Assembly: GCF_036030735.1 (NCBI RefSeq)
Contig: NZ_CP107928.1
Location: 1,240,001 to 1,304,000 of the forward strand
Source: Streptomyces sp. NBC_00425
GTDB lineage: Bacteria; Actinomycetota; Actinomycetes; Streptomycetales; Streptomycetaceae
Direction: 5' to 3'
Length of the DNA: 64,000 bases
In this document: positions 9,794 to 19,526 of the stretch, piece by piece
Numbering within the stretch: position 1 is the stretch's first letter
Layout of the letters: each line of letters begins with the position of its first letter
Made by a program: the position numbers and the translations under genes
The notes under the pieces: model-generated
What the model was told of the DNA's origin: nothing
Databases searched by the model: none
The model's input: only the letters and a program-made list of their open reading frames with translations

Positions 9794-11996
9794 GGGTCTC
9801 CGCGTCGCCCTCGGCGTCGATGTGCGGCAGGATCCGGTCCAGCCACCGCGGCGTCCACCAGGCGTGCGACCCCAGCAGGGTCATCACGGCGGGCACCATG
9901 AGCAGCCGCACGACGGTCGCGTCGATCAGCACGCTGACGGCGAGTCCGAGGCCCAGCATCTTGACGACGATGTTGTCGCTGATGATGAACGCCGCGAACA
10001 CGCTCACCATGATCAGGGCCGCGCAGGTGATGACCCGGGCGGTGATCTCCAGGGCGTGCGCGACGGAGTCCTTCGCGTTCCCGGTGCGCAGCCAGGCCTC
10101 GTGCACCCGGGACAGCAGGAAGATCTCGTAGTCCATGCTGAGGCCGAAGATGATCGCGAACATCATCATCGGCACATAGCTCTCGATGGGCACGTCCCCG
10201 TTGACGCCCAGCGCGGGTCCGCCCCAGCCCCACTGGAAGACGGCGACGACGACTCCGTAGGAGGCCGTGATGGACAGGACGTTCAGGACGGCGGCCTTGA
10301 CCGCGACGAGCAGGCCCCGGAACACGGCGAGGATGATCAGGAAGGCGAGACCGACGACCACGCAGATGATCAGCGGGAGCCGGCTGGCGACGATGTCACG
10401 GAAGTCGACCTGGGCGGCCGTGGTGCCGGTGACATAGCCCTTGGCGTCGTAGTCGGAGACCGCGTCGGGCAGGGTCGTGTCCTTGAGCCGGTTCGTCAGG
10501 CCGGTGGTGACGGCGTCCTGCGGCGCCTGGGTCGAGTAGACGGTGCCGATCAGGACGTCGCCGTCCTGGGTGGCGGTCAACGGGGTGACGGTGGCCGCGT
10601 CCGGTACGGCGTTCAAGGTCTTCTGCGCCTGGGACTGCAGGTCGGAGCGTTTGTCGGAGGGGACGGACGTCTGGTCGATGACGATCGTGAGGGGGCCGTT
10701 GGAGCCGGGCCCGAAGGCGTCGGTCATCAGGTCGTAGGCGCGCCGGTCGGTGAAGGAGGTCGGATCGGCGCCGTCGCCGATGTGGCCGAGCTGGATGGAG
10801 AAGACGGGGATGGCGAGGATCGCGATGACGGCGACCCCTCCCCCGAGGTACTGCCAGGGCCTGCGCTCGACCCGTTTGGCGTACCGGTGCCAGGTGCCGT
10901 GCGGGGTGGCGCCGGGCGCCGCGTCGGTCTCGGCGACGGGTCTGCGCACATGCCAGCGGTCGATGCCACGGCCGATGAGCCCGAGCATCGCGGGCACGAG
11001 AGTGAGCGCTCCGATCACGGCGGAGACGACGGTGACGGCGGCGGCGACGCCGAGTTTGCCGATGAAGGACACCCCGGACGCGTACAGGCCGGCCAGCGCG
11101 ATGATCACGGTGGTGCCGGAGACCAGGACGGCGCGGCCGCTGGTGGCGGTGGCATGGCCGGCGGCCTCGGCGGGATCGGCGCCGTCGATCAGGCTCTGCC
11201 GGTGCCGGGTGATCAGGAACAGCGCGTAGTCGATGCCGACGCCGAGGCCGATCATGGTCGCGAGGGTCGGGGAGACGGTCGCGAAGGTGAACGCGGCGGC
11301 CAGCAGACCGAGGACGGCGAGTCCGCCCACCACCCCGATGAGCGCGGTGACCAGGGGCAGTCCGGCCGCGAGGACGCTGCCGAAGCCGATGAGCAGGACC
11401 ACGACGGCCACCGCGAAGCCGATCCCCTCGCTGATGAAGTCGTTGGCCTTGGGACGGGCCAGTTCACCGAGCGAGCCGCCGTACTCGACGTCGGCTCCTG
11501 CTGCCCGCAGCGGCTGCACGGCCTTGTCAACGCCGTTCAGGTAGGCGTCGCCGAGGGTGTTGGGCTGCTGGTCGAAGCGGATGGTGATGTAGCCCGTCTT
11601 CCCGTCGCTGGACACCGGGCCGACCTTGGTGGGGCTCTGCGAGAGGGGGTTCTGCGCCGACAGGACATGGGGCAGCTTCTGCAGGTCGCCGACCGTGGTG
11701 GACATCTGCGAGCTCAGCGCGCTCAGGGCCTGCTTGTCGTCGTGCATGACGATCTGGGCGCTGTACCCGCCGGCCTGCGGGTCGTGCTCCTCGAGGACGT
11801 CGAGGCCCTTCTGGGACTGGGTGTCCGAGAGCGCGAAGTCGTCCTCGAAGGTGCCGCCGACGGCTCGGTCGATCACCTGCAGGGTGACCAGGGCCACCAG
11901 CCAGGCGATGATCACGACGAGGTAGTGACGGGCGCACCAGGCGCCGAGCCTGCGCAGTGCCCCCCGTTGGGGTTTCCCGGCAGCGGTGGGTTCCAT
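9750..11996 (-). CDS. MMPL/RND-family transporter
   Basis: 748-residue inner-membrane exporter of the actinobacterial MmpL type: N-terminal helix, large extracytoplasmic domain, six-helix block, second extracytoplasmic domain and second six-helix block. Typical stretches are [18 protein letters not shown] in the first half and [18 protein letters not shown] in the second, carrying the proton-relay Asp-Tyr pairs. Substrates in the family are lipids, siderophores or drugs. ATG at 11996 has GGAAGG nine bases upstream. No linked biosynthetic gene indicates the cargo. Confidence 0.9.
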   Translation of the reverse strand: MEPTAAGKPQRGALRRLGAWCARHYLVVIIAWLVALVTLQVIDRAVGGTFEDDFALSDTQSQKGLDVLEEHDPQAGGYSAQIVMHDDKQALSALSSQMSTTVGDLQKLPHVLSAQNPLSQSPTKVGPVSSDGKTGYITIRFDQQPNTLGDAYLNGVDKAVQPLRAAGADVEYGGSLGELARPKANDFISEGIGFAVAVVVLLIGFGSVLAAGLPLVTALIGVVGGLAVLGLLAAAFTFATVSPTLATMIGLGVGIDYALFLITRHRQSLIDGADPAEAAGHATATSGRAVLVSGTTVIIALAGLYASGVSFIGKLGVAAAVTVVSAVIGALTLVPAMLGLIGRGIDRWHVRRPVAETDAAPGATPHGTWHRYAKRVERRPWQYLGGGVAVIAILAIPVFSIQLGHIGDGADPTSFTDRRAYDLMTDAFGPGSNGPLTIVIDQTSVPSDKRSDLQSQAQKTLNAVPDAATVTPLTATQDGDVLIGTVYSTQAPQDAVTTGLTNRLKDTTLPDAVSDYDAKGYVTGTTAAQVDFRDIVASRLPLIICVVVGLAFLIILAVFRGLLVAVKAAVLNVLSITASYGVVVAVFQWGWGGPALGVNGDVPIESYVPMMMFAIIFGLSMDYEIFLLSRVHEAWLRTGNAKDSVAHALEITARVITCAALIMVSVFAAFIISDNIVVKMLGLGLAVSVLIDATVVRLLMVPAVMTLLGSHAWWTPRWLDRILPHIDAEGDAETLSGPPRASGRGPAS

Positions 11997-12073
11997 GAGC
12001 TGGGCCTTCCATGCCGTGCGGCGTCACCGCACAGTGGTTGGGTCGCCCCGACACAGCCCATTAGACCTCCGCG

Positions 12074-12105
12074 CGATCACCGCGGCATCTCGGCGGCGGT
12101 GATCG
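12074..12105. promoter_or_regulatory. Perfect 10-bp inverted repeat between divergent genes
   Basis: CGATCACCGC at 12074-12083 is repeated as GCGGTGATCG at 12096-12105 with a 12-bp spacer. It lies 78 bp upstream of the MMPL start and 68 bp upstream of the 68-aa gene. The centre-to-centre spacing of 22 bp, two helical turns, suits a dimeric repressor or activator; a stem-loop in the leader is the alternative. No regulator gene is adjacent. Confidence 0.5.
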
Positions 12106-12173
12106 GGATTGCGGGGCGCGGCCGCAGGATGAATGGTGTTAGTACATTCCTTCGGACGCGAGGAGCAGACACC

Positions 12174-12380
12174 ATGCCGACGTCACAGCCCGGCGCCGCC
12201 CGGCCCTCGCCGGACCGCACCACCCCGGACAGCCTGCTCCACACCCGCACCGGGACCGAGGTCTCGCCGGAGGACATGGTCCTCGCCACCGGCCGCGACC
12301 TCACCCCGCGCAACCTCGCGTGGGCCCGGCGCAAGCTCGACGAGGAGGGTCCCGGCGCGATCGAGAAGGTGCTCCCCTAG
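12174..12380 (+). CDS. Small conserved protein, unknown function
   Basis: 68 residues, ATG at 12174 with GAGGAG nine bases upstream. Soluble and Pro/Thr-rich in the first half, with a predicted helix at the C-terminus ([24 protein letters not shown]). No signal peptide or cysteines. It precedes sthA by 100 bp in the same direction and may share its promoter. Function unknown. Confidence 0.7.
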   Translation: MPTSQPGAARPSPDRTTPDSLLHTRTGTEVSPEDMVLATGRDLTPRNLAWARRKLDEEGPGAIEKVLP

Positions 12381-12481
12381 AACCTCCGCCGCCTCCACAA
12401 CCGTATCCACCGGCGCATCCACCGCCGCAGATCTTCCGCCGCCCTTTCCCTGGGCGCCCCCGCACTGCCAGACTGCGGAGG

Positions 12482-13885
12482 GTGCCCGACTTCGACATGC
12501 TCGTCCTCGGATCAGGTCCCGGCGGTCAGAAGGCCGCCATCGCCGCGGCCAAACTGGGCCGCCGGGTCGCCGTCATCGATCGCCCCGACATGGTCGGCGG
12601 CGTCTCCCTCCACACCGGCACCATTCCCTCCAAGACACTGCGCGAGGCGGTGCTCTATCTCACCGGCCTCACCCAGCGCGATCTGTACGGTCAGAGCTAC
12701 CGGCTGAAGGAGAACATCACCGTCGCCGATCTGACCGCCCGCACCCAGCACGTGGTGGGGCGTGAGATCGACGTCATCCGCAGCCAGTTGTCCCGCAACC
12801 ACGTCGCCCTCTTCGCCGGCACCGGCCGCTTCGTGGACGACCACACGATCGCCCTGCGGGAGGCCACCGGCCAGGAGCGGCTGATCGGCGCCGAGCACAT
12901 CGTGATCGCCACCGGCACCCGGCCGGCCCGCCCGGACAGCGTCGAGTTCGACGGCCGGACCATCCTCGACTCCGACAACGTCCTGACGATCGAGCGGGTG
13001 CCGCAGTCGATGGTCATCGTCGGCGCCGGCGTGATCGGCATGGAGTACGCCAGCATGTTCGCCGCGCTCGGCAGCAAGGTGACGGTGGTGGAGAAGCGGG
13101 CGGGGATGCTCGACATGTGCGACGTCGAGGTCGTCGAGTCGCTCAAGTACCACCTTCGGGACCTCGCGGTGGCCTTCCGGTTCGGCGAGACCGTGGCCGC
13201 CGTGGAAAGACACCAACGGGGCACGCTGACCGTCCTCGAGAGCGGCAAGAAGATACCGGCCGACGCGGTCATGTACTCGGCGGGCCGGCAGGGCCTCACC
13301 GACGGACTCGACCTGGAGAAGGCCGGGTTGACGGCGGACCGGCGCGGGCGGATAGAGGTCGACGAGCACTACCGCACACCGGTCGGGCACATCTACGCCG
13401 TCGGCGACGTCATCGGTTTCCCGGCCCTCGCCGCCACGGCGATGGAGCAGGGCCGGGCGGCCGCGTACCACGCCTGCGGCGAGCCCGTCGGGCGGATGCA
13501 CCACCTGCAGCCGATCGGCATCTACACGATTCCGGAGATCAGCTTCGTCGGGCGGACGGAGGACCAGCTGACCGAAGAGCGCGTGCCGTTCGAGGTGGGC
13601 GTCGCCCGCTACCGCGAACTCGCCCGCGGGCAGATCATCGGCGACGCGCACGGCGTCCTCAAGCTGCTGGTCTCCCCCGAGGACCGCACGCTGCTCGGTG
13701 TGCACTGCTTCGGCACCGGAGCCACCGAGCTGATCCACATCGGGCAGACGGTGATGGGCTGCGGCGGGACCGTCGACTACCTGGTCGACGCGGTGTTCAA
13801 CTACCCGACGCTGGCGGAGTCGTACAAGGTAGCCGCCCTCGACGCCACCAACCGGCTGCGGCAGTTGGAGCGGATGGACGACTGA
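12482..13885 (+). CDS. sthA: Soluble pyridine nucleotide transhydrogenase
   Basis: 467-residue flavoprotein of the disulfide-reductase family that interconverts NADPH and NADH in the cytoplasm. FAD-binding GSGPGG (residues 10-15), NAD(P)-binding [14 protein letters not shown], second FAD motif [15 protein letters not shown] and the C-terminal dimer domain are all present. The redox-active Cys pair of lipoamide dehydrogenases is absent: the site reads HTGTIPSK, as in E. coli SthA, which supports transhydrogenase rather than reductase. The GTG start at 12482 gives the family N-terminus; no strong ribosome site is visible. Confidence 0.9.
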   Translation: MPDFDMLVLGSGPGGQKAAIAAAKLGRRVAVIDRPDMVGGVSLHTGTIPSKTLREAVLYLTGLTQRDLYGQSYRLKENITVADLTARTQHVVGREIDVIRSQLSRNHVALFAGTGRFVDDHTIALREATGQERLIGAEHIVIATGTRPARPDSVEFDGRTILDSDNVLTIERVPQSMVIVGAGVIGMEYASMFAALGSKVTVVEKRAGMLDMCDVEVVESLKYHLRDLAVAFRFGETVAAVERHQRGTLTVLESGKKIPADAVMYSAGRQGLTDGLDLEKAGLTADRRGRIEVDEHYRTPVGHIYAVGDVIGFPALAATAMEQGRAAAYHACGEPVGRMHHLQPIGIYTIPEISFVGRTEDQLTEERVPFEVGVARYRELARGQIIGDAHGVLKLLVSPEDRTLLGVHCFGTGATELIHIGQTVMGCGGTVDYLVDAVFNYPTLAESYKVAALDATNRLRQLERMDD

Positions 13886-13911
13886 CCGGGCCCGCGCCCC
13901 CGCGGGCCGGT
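13885..13911. terminator. Bidirectional hairpin terminator, sthA / DUF5709 gene
   Basis: GGCCCGCG at 13889-13896 pairs with CGCGGGCC at 13901-13908 around a four-C loop, and the stem can extend with one bulge. It fills the whole 26-bp gap between two convergent stop codons. There is no U-run, as is usual for Streptomyces terminators. Confidence 0.6.
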
Positions 13912-14373
13912 CTACTCCTCGACGATGTGGACGGCGGCCTCCTCGGCGGCCGCCGCACCGCCGTCGATGCCCACGTCCTCGGCGATCTCCTCCTTGACGG
14001 CGTCGGGGTGGGCGCCCTCGTCGGGGGCGACGAGGCGGCCCGCGCGCCGGTCGCCGGCCTCGGGGTCGACCGGCTCGCCCTCGCCGCCTGGCAGGTCGCC
14101 GACGCCGTCCCCGGCCGGCGCGGACACGTCCGGGACCTCCTGGGCGAGGCGCTGGTCGAGACTCTCGCCGTCGTGCTGCTCGGCCGCGGTGGTGCCGTAC
14201 TTGGTGACGCCGAGCGGTTTCTCCGGCGGGGAGTAACCCTCGTCCAGGACGTCGTCGTAGGTGCGTTCGTCGACGGCGTCCTGAAGGTCGAGCGGAGCCC
14301 TGTCCTCCTGCTCCTCGTCGGATCCGGTGGGCTGGTAGACGTCGTCGCCCATCGCTTCGGACTCCGTGCCCAT
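13912..14373 (-). CDS. Acidic DUF5709-like protein
   Basis: 153 residues, strongly acidic (many Glu/Asp), low complexity, no membrane helix. Motifs such as DEGYSPPEKPLGVTKYGTT and ESLDQRLAQEVPD match the actinobacterial DUF5709 family as I know it. ATG at 14373 has GAGGAGG seven bases upstream. Likely a disordered cytoplasmic protein; function unknown. Confidence 0.75.
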   Translation of the reverse strand: MGTESEAMGDDVYQPTGSDEEQEDRAPLDLQDAVDERTYDDVLDEGYSPPEKPLGVTKYGTTAAEQHDGESLDQRLAQEVPDVSAPAGDGVGDLPGGEGEPVDPEAGDRRAGRLVAPDEGAHPDAVKEEIAEDVGIDGGAAAAEEAAVHIVEE

Positions 14374-14726
14374 GGGGTGCCTCCTCGTCGGCCGGACTGC
14401 TGTTCTCCCCGTCCGCGTTTCCCGTGCGGCCCGCTCCAATCGCGACGCACGTGCGACACATGCCACCTGCACGGTCGGCCGGGAAGATTACCCATCCGTC
14501 AATCTTGAAACCTCAATAGTTGGGGCTATAGTCACTCGCACACTCGGTGTAACCGTCCGCCGACGCAGTGCTCGAACAGTGTCCTTGCGCGCCCCTGTCC
14601 GCCGACGTTCCCGAGGCCATCCCTCTCGCGCGCGGCGGCGCTCCACGCAACTCCACGTCCCACCCACCCCCCATTCACCGCCGGGCCCTTCCCCCTCCGG
14701 CGTGCACGACGAAAGCAGCGCCAACC
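14374..14726. other. Gene-free divergent promoter region with long leader
   Basis: 353 bp between the DUF5709 gene and the APC permease. It contains the permease promoter (14505-14532) and then about 190 bp of leader that is C-rich with no convincing ORF, hairpin or riboswitch that I can identify. Confidence 0.5.
14505..14532 (+). promoter_or_regulatory. Sigma-70-type promoter for the APC permease
   Basis: TTGAAA at 14505-14510 and TATAGT at 14527-14532 with a 16-bp spacer, in an AT-rich patch that stands out from the surrounding GC-rich DNA. Predicted start about 14539, giving a leader near 188 nt. Confidence 0.6.
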
Positions 14727-16199
14727 ATGAGCAACAGCACCGGAAGAGGGCTTCAGGCGAATGTGCTGAGCACCTTCGACACGGTGGTGATGGCGGTCGC
14801 GGGCAGTGCCCCCGCCTACTCCATCGCCGCCACTACGGCGGTCCTGGCGGGCGCCGTGGGTCTGGCCGGCCCGGCGGCCCTGCTGTACTGCGCGATACCC
14901 ATGCTGGGCATCGCGCTGGCGTTCAGCCGCCTCAGCCGGATCGACGTCAACGCGGGCGCCAGTTACTCCTGGGTGGGCCGCACGCTCCACCCCTTCCTCG
15001 GCTTCATCAGCGGCTGGGCGCTGGTGATCTCGGCGACCATCTTCATGGTGGCGGGGTCGCTGCCGGCCGGGTCGATGACGCTCGCCCTGTTCGACGAGGA
15101 CCTCGCCGCGAACACCGCGCTGTCCACCGTGGTCGGCGCCGCCTGGTTCCTGGTGATGTTGGCGGTGGTGCTGGGCGGGGCCCGGCTCACCGTCCGCGCA
15201 CAGCTGATCATGTCGGGGGTCGAGCTGACGATCCTGGCGCTGTTCGCGCTGCTCTGCCTGTTCCACACGGACAACTCCCTGCCGTTCGACTGGTCCTGGT
15301 TCGGCTTCGGCCACTTCGACGGCGTCTCCGGCTTCGCCGCGGGCGCGTTGGTCGCCGCGTTCTACTACTGGGGCTGGGACGTCACCAGCAACCTCAGCGA
15401 GGAGACCCGCAACAGCCGCCGCACGACCGGTCTGGCGGGACTGATCGGCGTGGGCGTCGTCTTCCTCCTCTTCGAGGTCTTCACCGTCGCGGTGAACATC
15501 GTCCTCAGCTCCCAGCAGATCGACGACAACGGCGCGAACGTGCTGGCCGCGCTGGGGGAACAGGTGTGGCCGGGCTGGGGCGGCAAACTGCTGATCGTGG
15601 CCGTGATGCTGTCCACGGTCGCCACGTTGGAGACGACCCTGATCCAGGTGACGCGCTCGCTGTTCGCGATGGGCCGCGACCGTACGATGCCGTCCGCGCT
15701 GGGCCGGGTGCACCGCACCTGGAACACGCCCTGGGTCGCGATCGTGGTGGTGGGCGGGGTGGCGCTGGTGCTGTTCGTCGCCTCCAACGCGCTGGGCTCG
15801 GTGGGCGACATCCTCGCCGACGCGATCTCGGCCATCGGCCTGCAGATCGCCGTCTACTACGGCCTCGCGGGTCTGGCGGCCGTCGTCGCGTACCGCAAGA
15901 CCCTGCTGAGGTCGCCGTCGGACTTCGTCCTCGGCGGACTGTGGCCGATGTTCGGTTCCGTGTTCATGTTCTGGGTGTTCGCGGAGTCGCTCGGCGAACT
16001 GGCGCCCACCGCGATCGCCATCGGCATCGGGGGTCTCGCCGTGGGGCTCGTGCCGATGCTCTGGTACTGGCGGCAGGGCAGTGAGTACTACCGGCCCGCC
16101 CGGCTGGACGCCGCACGGACCGTCGAGACCGACTACGTGCCCGAGGGGCGGCCGGACGGGCAACCGGTCGTCCACGAGGGCCTCTCCACCGACTTCTGA
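14727..16199 (+). CDS. APC-family amino acid permease
   Basis: 490-residue secondary transporter with about 12 membrane helices. The N-terminus reads VMAVAGSAPAYSIAATTA, the helix-1 unwound region of APC carriers, and WDVTSNLSEETRNSRR near residue 218 is the conserved loop of this superfamily. A hydrophilic C-terminal tail of about 35 residues follows the last helix. Uptake of an amino acid or polyamine by proton symport is expected. The ATG at 14727 lacks a strong ribosome site. It is 11 bp from the next gene, so the two form an operon. Confidence 0.88.
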   Translation: MSNSTGRGLQANVLSTFDTVVMAVAGSAPAYSIAATTAVLAGAVGLAGPAALLYCAIPMLGIALAFSRLSRIDVNAGASYSWVGRTLHPFLGFISGWALVISATIFMVAGSLPAGSMTLALFDEDLAANTALSTVVGAAWFLVMLAVVLGGARLTVRAQLIMSGVELTILALFALLCLFHTDNSLPFDWSWFGFGHFDGVSGFAAGALVAAFYYWGWDVTSNLSEETRNSRRTTGLAGLIGVGVVFLLFEVFTVAVNIVLSSQQIDDNGANVLAALGEQVWPGWGGKLLIVAVMLSTVATLETTLIQVTRSLFAMGRDRTMPSALGRVHRTWNTPWVAIVVVGGVALVLFVASNALGSVGDILADAISAIGLQIAVYYGLAGLAAVVAYRKTLLRSPSDFVLGGLWPMFGSVFMFWVFAESLGELAPTAIAIGIGGLAVGLVPMLWYWRQGSEYYRPARLDAARTVETDYVPEGRPDGQPVVHEGLSTDF

Positions 16200-16210
16200 G
16201 AAGGAACGTG

Positions 16211-17170
16211 ATGGCGCGGGACCGCTTCGCTCCCGATTTCGATCCCGACTGCGGGGACGCCCCCCTCTCCTCCGTCAAACACGACATCGTCATCGGCCGC
16301 TGGCAGGGTCTGCGGGAGCTGCTGCGGTCGACCGGGCCCGACTGGCTCGCCCGCGGCCACCGGATGCGGATGCTCGCGCAGGCCTGCGCGAGCAGTTCCA
16401 CGGTGGAGACCTGGCTGGCCGCCGAGCCGCACAGCGCCGACGCGCTGGTGCTTCGGGCGGCCACGGAGACGGCCCGGGCGTTCAACCTGGCCGTCTCCGC
16501 GGGCCGGGGCGCGCCGATCGACCAGACCCGGGTCGACGGCGCGGTCCTGGCGTGTCTGGCCGCGACCGAGGCCTATCTGGACGACCCGACGCCGTGGACC
16601 TCGCTGATCTCGGTCGCCCGCCTCTACCCCGCCGGGGTACGACGGCAGGAACTGGCCCGCTGGTGGGACGAGTTGCACCGGCGCGACCCCTACAGCATGG
16701 AGGGGCACCTCCAGGTCCTGCACTACTACTCCGCCCGCTGGCACGGCTCGCACGGGCTGATGTACGACTTCGCCCGGGACGCGGCGGGGGTGGCTCCGCC
16801 GGGCTGCCCGCTGCCGGTACTGGTGCAGTACGCGCGGGTGGAGGAGTTCCGCCACGCCGTCGACACCGCGCACGGACGTGCCACCTCGGTGGCCCTTGCC
16901 CAGCACTGGAACAACGACGGCGCGGTCGGCGACGTCCGCCGCACGTGGGACCGCTGGTTCGCCGGCCGCCAGGAGGGCGCCGTCGCCCCGGGTGAGCTGC
17001 GCGACGTCAACCACCTGGCCCACGCGGCGTGCGCGGCGCGGGTCACCGACGTGGCCGCCCCGCTCCTGGCCCGACTCGGCCGCCGGGCGACGCGCACCCC
17101 GTGGTCCTGCACCGGCGACCCCGTCCAGCAGATCGTCAAATACCGCAGGGACCACGGAGTGCGCGACTGA
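16211..17170 (+). CDS. Conserved hypothetical protein, operon partner of the APC permease
   Basis: 319 residues, soluble, helix-rich, rich in Trp, His and Arg; no signal peptide. The pattern of repeated helices (WLAAEPHSADALVLRA, ACLAATEAYLDDPTPW) resembles a tetratricopeptide-like solenoid, but I cannot assign a family. ATG at 16211 is preferred to GTG 16208 because AAGGA is five bases upstream of the former. It starts 11 bp after the permease stop. Confidence 0.75.
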   Translation: MARDRFAPDFDPDCGDAPLSSVKHDIVIGRWQGLRELLRSTGPDWLARGHRMRMLAQACASSSTVETWLAAEPHSADALVLRAATETARAFNLAVSAGRGAPIDQTRVDGAVLACLAATEAYLDDPTPWTSLISVARLYPAGVRRQELARWWDELHRRDPYSMEGHLQVLHYYSARWHGSHGLMYDFARDAAGVAPPGCPLPVLVQYARVEEFRHAVDTAHGRATSVALAQHWNNDGAVGDVRRTWDRWFAGRQEGAVAPGELRDVNHLAHAACAARVTDVAAPLLARLGRRATRTPWSCTGDPVQQIVKYRRDHGVRD

Positions 17171-17183
17171 GCGTGGTGCGGGG

Positions 17184-19526
17184 TCAGCGAAAGTTGGGGC
17201 CCCGGTGCGTCGGCTGGCGGGGCGCCGGACGCGCCGGGACCGGCGGCGCCGGGCGCACGACGGGGCCGTCCCCGTTGACGTGCACGGGCTCCCCGTGATG
17301 GCGGATCGTCAGCGGCTCCCCGGACAGCAGGGTGTACGCGGTCTTCTCCGGGCCGATCTCCACCCGCAGGCAGCGGCCGAGCACCTGCACGCTGAAGGCG
17401 AGGCGGCTGAACCGCTCCGGCAGCCGGGGCGCGAACCGCAGGGTGTCCGCGTCCCTGCGCAGTCCCCCGAACCCGGCGACCAGGGCCGTCCAGGTGCCGG
17501 CCAGGGACGCGATGTGCAGTCCGTCCCGCGTGTTGTGCTCGAGGTCGGCCAGGTCCATCAGCGCGGCCTCGGCCGTGTACTCGTAGGCCAGCCGCAGATG
17601 TCCGGCCTGGGCTGCGATGACCGCCTGGCAGCAGGCGGAGAGCGAGGAGTCGCGGACGGTCAGCGGCTCGTAGTAGGCGAAGTTGCGGGCGAGCTGCTCG
17701 TCGTCGAAGTGACTGTCGCAGGTGTACATCGCCAGGACCAGGTCGGCCTGTTTGACCACCTGCTTGCGGTAGAGGTCGAAGTAGGGGAAGTGCAGGAGCA
17801 GGGGGTACTGGTCGGGGCGGGTGCCGTCGAAGTCCCAGTGCTGGTAGCGGGTGAAGCCGGCGTGCTGTTCGTGGACGCCGAGATCGTGGTTGTAGGGCAC
17901 GGACATCGCCTCGGCGGCGTCCCGCCAGGCCGCGCTCTCCTCGTCGTCGACGCCCAGCCGGGCGGCCTCCTGCGGATGGCGTTCGACGGCGTCGGCGGCG
18001 GCGAGGAGGTTCGCCCTGGCCATGAGGTTGGTGTACACGTTGTCGTCGGCCACCGCGCTGTACTCGTCGGGGCCGGTGACCCCGTCGATGTGGAAGTGGC
18101 CGTGCGCGTCGTGGTGGCCGAGCGCACGCCACAGCCGGGCCGTCTCGATGAGCAGCTCGACGCCCGTGGTCCGTTCGAAGTCGTGGTCGCCCGTGGCCGC
18201 CACGTACCGCACCACGGCGTCGGCGATGTCGGCGTTGACGTGGAAGGCCGCCGTCCCGGCCGGCCAGTAGGCCGAGCCCTCGGACCCCTCGATGGTCCGC
18301 CAGGGGAACGCGGCGCCGCGCAGCCCGAGCTGGGCCGCGCGCTCCCGGGCCGCGGGGAGCGTGTTCTGCCGCCAGCGCAGGGCCTCGGCGACCGCCACGG
18401 GCGCCGTGTAGGTGAGCAGGGGCAGCACGAACGTCTCGGTGTCCCAGAAGGCGTGGCCGTCGTAGCCGGAGCCGGTCAGCCCCTTGGCCGGGATGGCGCG
18501 CTGCTCGGCGCGGGCGCCGGCCTGCAGGACGTGGAAGAGGGCGAAGCGGACGGCCTGCTGGATCTCCTCGTCGCCGTCCACCTCGACGTCGGCGCGGGTC
18601 CAGAAGTCGTCCAGGTAGGCGCGCTGTTCGTCGAGGAGGCCCGCCCAGCCGCTGTGCCCGGCGGCGGCGAGGGCGGCCTCCACCTGATCGCTCATCGCGG
18701 GCCGGGAGCGGACGCCGGACCAGCCGTGGGCGACGAGCTTCTCCACCCGCAGCCGCTGGCCGGGCTCCAGCACGGAGGTGACGGTGAGCCGGGCCACGTC
18801 GACGTTGCTCTCGCTGCTGAGGGTGGTCCGTTCGGGGCCGCTCACCTCGTGGTCGGCGGCCACGGCGACGCGCAGCCCGCTGCGCTTCGTGCGGTGGACC
18901 AGGCGCAGCCGGCGGCCCGTCGCGACGTCCTCCTCGGGTTCCAGCGGCGACTTCAGGGCGCGGGCCGCGCGCGGGTCTCCGTCGGGGTCGGGCAGGCTCT
19001 CGTTCGCGACCAGCTCGGACTGGATCACCACCCGGGAGCGGCTGCCGACGGCCTCCACCTCGTAGGCGACGGCGGCGACGGCCCGCTGGGCGAGCGACAC
19101 CAGCCGGGTCGAGCGCACCCGGACCGTGGAGCCGGCCGGCGAGGTCCATTCGCAGGTGCGCTCCAGCACGCCGCGCCGCAGGTCGAGCACCCGCTCGTGC
19201 GCGACGAGCCGGCCGTAGCGCAGGTCGAAGGGCTCGTCGTCGACCAGCAGCCGCAGGATCTTGCCGTTGGTGACGTTGATGACCGTCTGCCCGGACTCGG
19301 GGTAGCCGTAGCCCGCCTCGGCGTAGGGCAGGGGGTGCAGCTCGTGCACGCCGTTGAGGTAGGAGCCGGGCAGGCCGTGCGGCTCGCCCTCGTCGAGGTT
19401 GCCGCGCCAGCCGACGTGCCCGTTGGAGAGCGCGAACACGGACTCGCTCTGGGCCAGGACGTCCAGGTTGAGTTGCGTCTCGCGCACGCACCACGGCTCG
19501 ACGGTGTAGGACCGGTCGGTGATCAC
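17184..19526 (-). CDS. GH65 disaccharide phosphorylase (maltose/trehalose/kojibiose type)
   Basis: 780 residues, full family length: N-terminal beta-sandwich (about 1-270), linker, (alpha/alpha)6 catalytic barrel and small C-terminal beta domain. The catalytic acid is E488 in DGVTGPDEYS and the phosphate-site motif KQAD is at 592-595; WDTETFVLPLL near 361 is the sugar-binding loop. It cleaves an alpha-linked glucoside with phosphate to give beta-glucose 1-phosphate. The upstream gene, overlapping as GTGA, is a beta-phosphoglucomutase-type hydrolase that would turn this product into glucose 6-phosphate. The last 35 residues are a Pro/Arg-rich tail. Which disaccharide is used is not decided by sequence. 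Confidence 0.92.
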   Translation of the reverse strand: MITDRSYTVEPWCVRETQLNLDVLAQSESVFALSNGHVGWRGNLDEGEPHGLPGSYLNGVHELHPLPYAEAGYGYPESGQTVINVTNGKILRLLVDDEPFDLRYGRLVAHERVLDLRRGVLERTCEWTSPAGSTVRVRSTRLVSLAQRAVAAVAYEVEAVGSRSRVVIQSELVANESLPDPDGDPRAARALKSPLEPEEDVATGRRLRLVHRTKRSGLRVAVAADHEVSGPERTTLSSESNVDVARLTVTSVLEPGQRLRVEKLVAHGWSGVRSRPAMSDQVEAALAAAGHSGWAGLLDEQRAYLDDFWTRADVEVDGDEEIQQAVRFALFHVLQAGARAEQRAIPAKGLTGSGYDGHAFWDTETFVLPLLTYTAPVAVAEALRWRQNTLPAARERAAQLGLRGAAFPWRTIEGSEGSAYWPAGTAAFHVNADIADAVVRYVAATGDHDFERTTGVELLIETARLWRALGHHDAHGHFHIDGVTGPDEYSAVADDNVYTNLMARANLLAAADAVERHPQEAARLGVDDEESAAWRDAAEAMSVPYNHDLGVHEQHAGFTRYQHWDFDGTRPDQYPLLLHFPYFDLYRKQVVKQADLVLAMYTCDSHFDDEQLARNFAYYEPLTVRDSSLSACCQAVIAAQAGHLRLAYEYTAEAALMDLADLEHNTRDGLHIASLAGTWTALVAGFGGLRRDADTLRFAPRLPERFSRLAFSVQVLGRCLRVEIGPEKTAYTLLSGEPLTIRHHGEPVHVNGDGPVVRPAPPVPARPAPRQPTHRGPNFR

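Noticed and set aside
9822..12173. Long plus-strand open frame opposite the MMPL gene, rich in Gly, Asp and Arg
   Set aside because: Low-complexity antisense frame typical of high-GC DNA; the MMPL gene is intact with family motifs.
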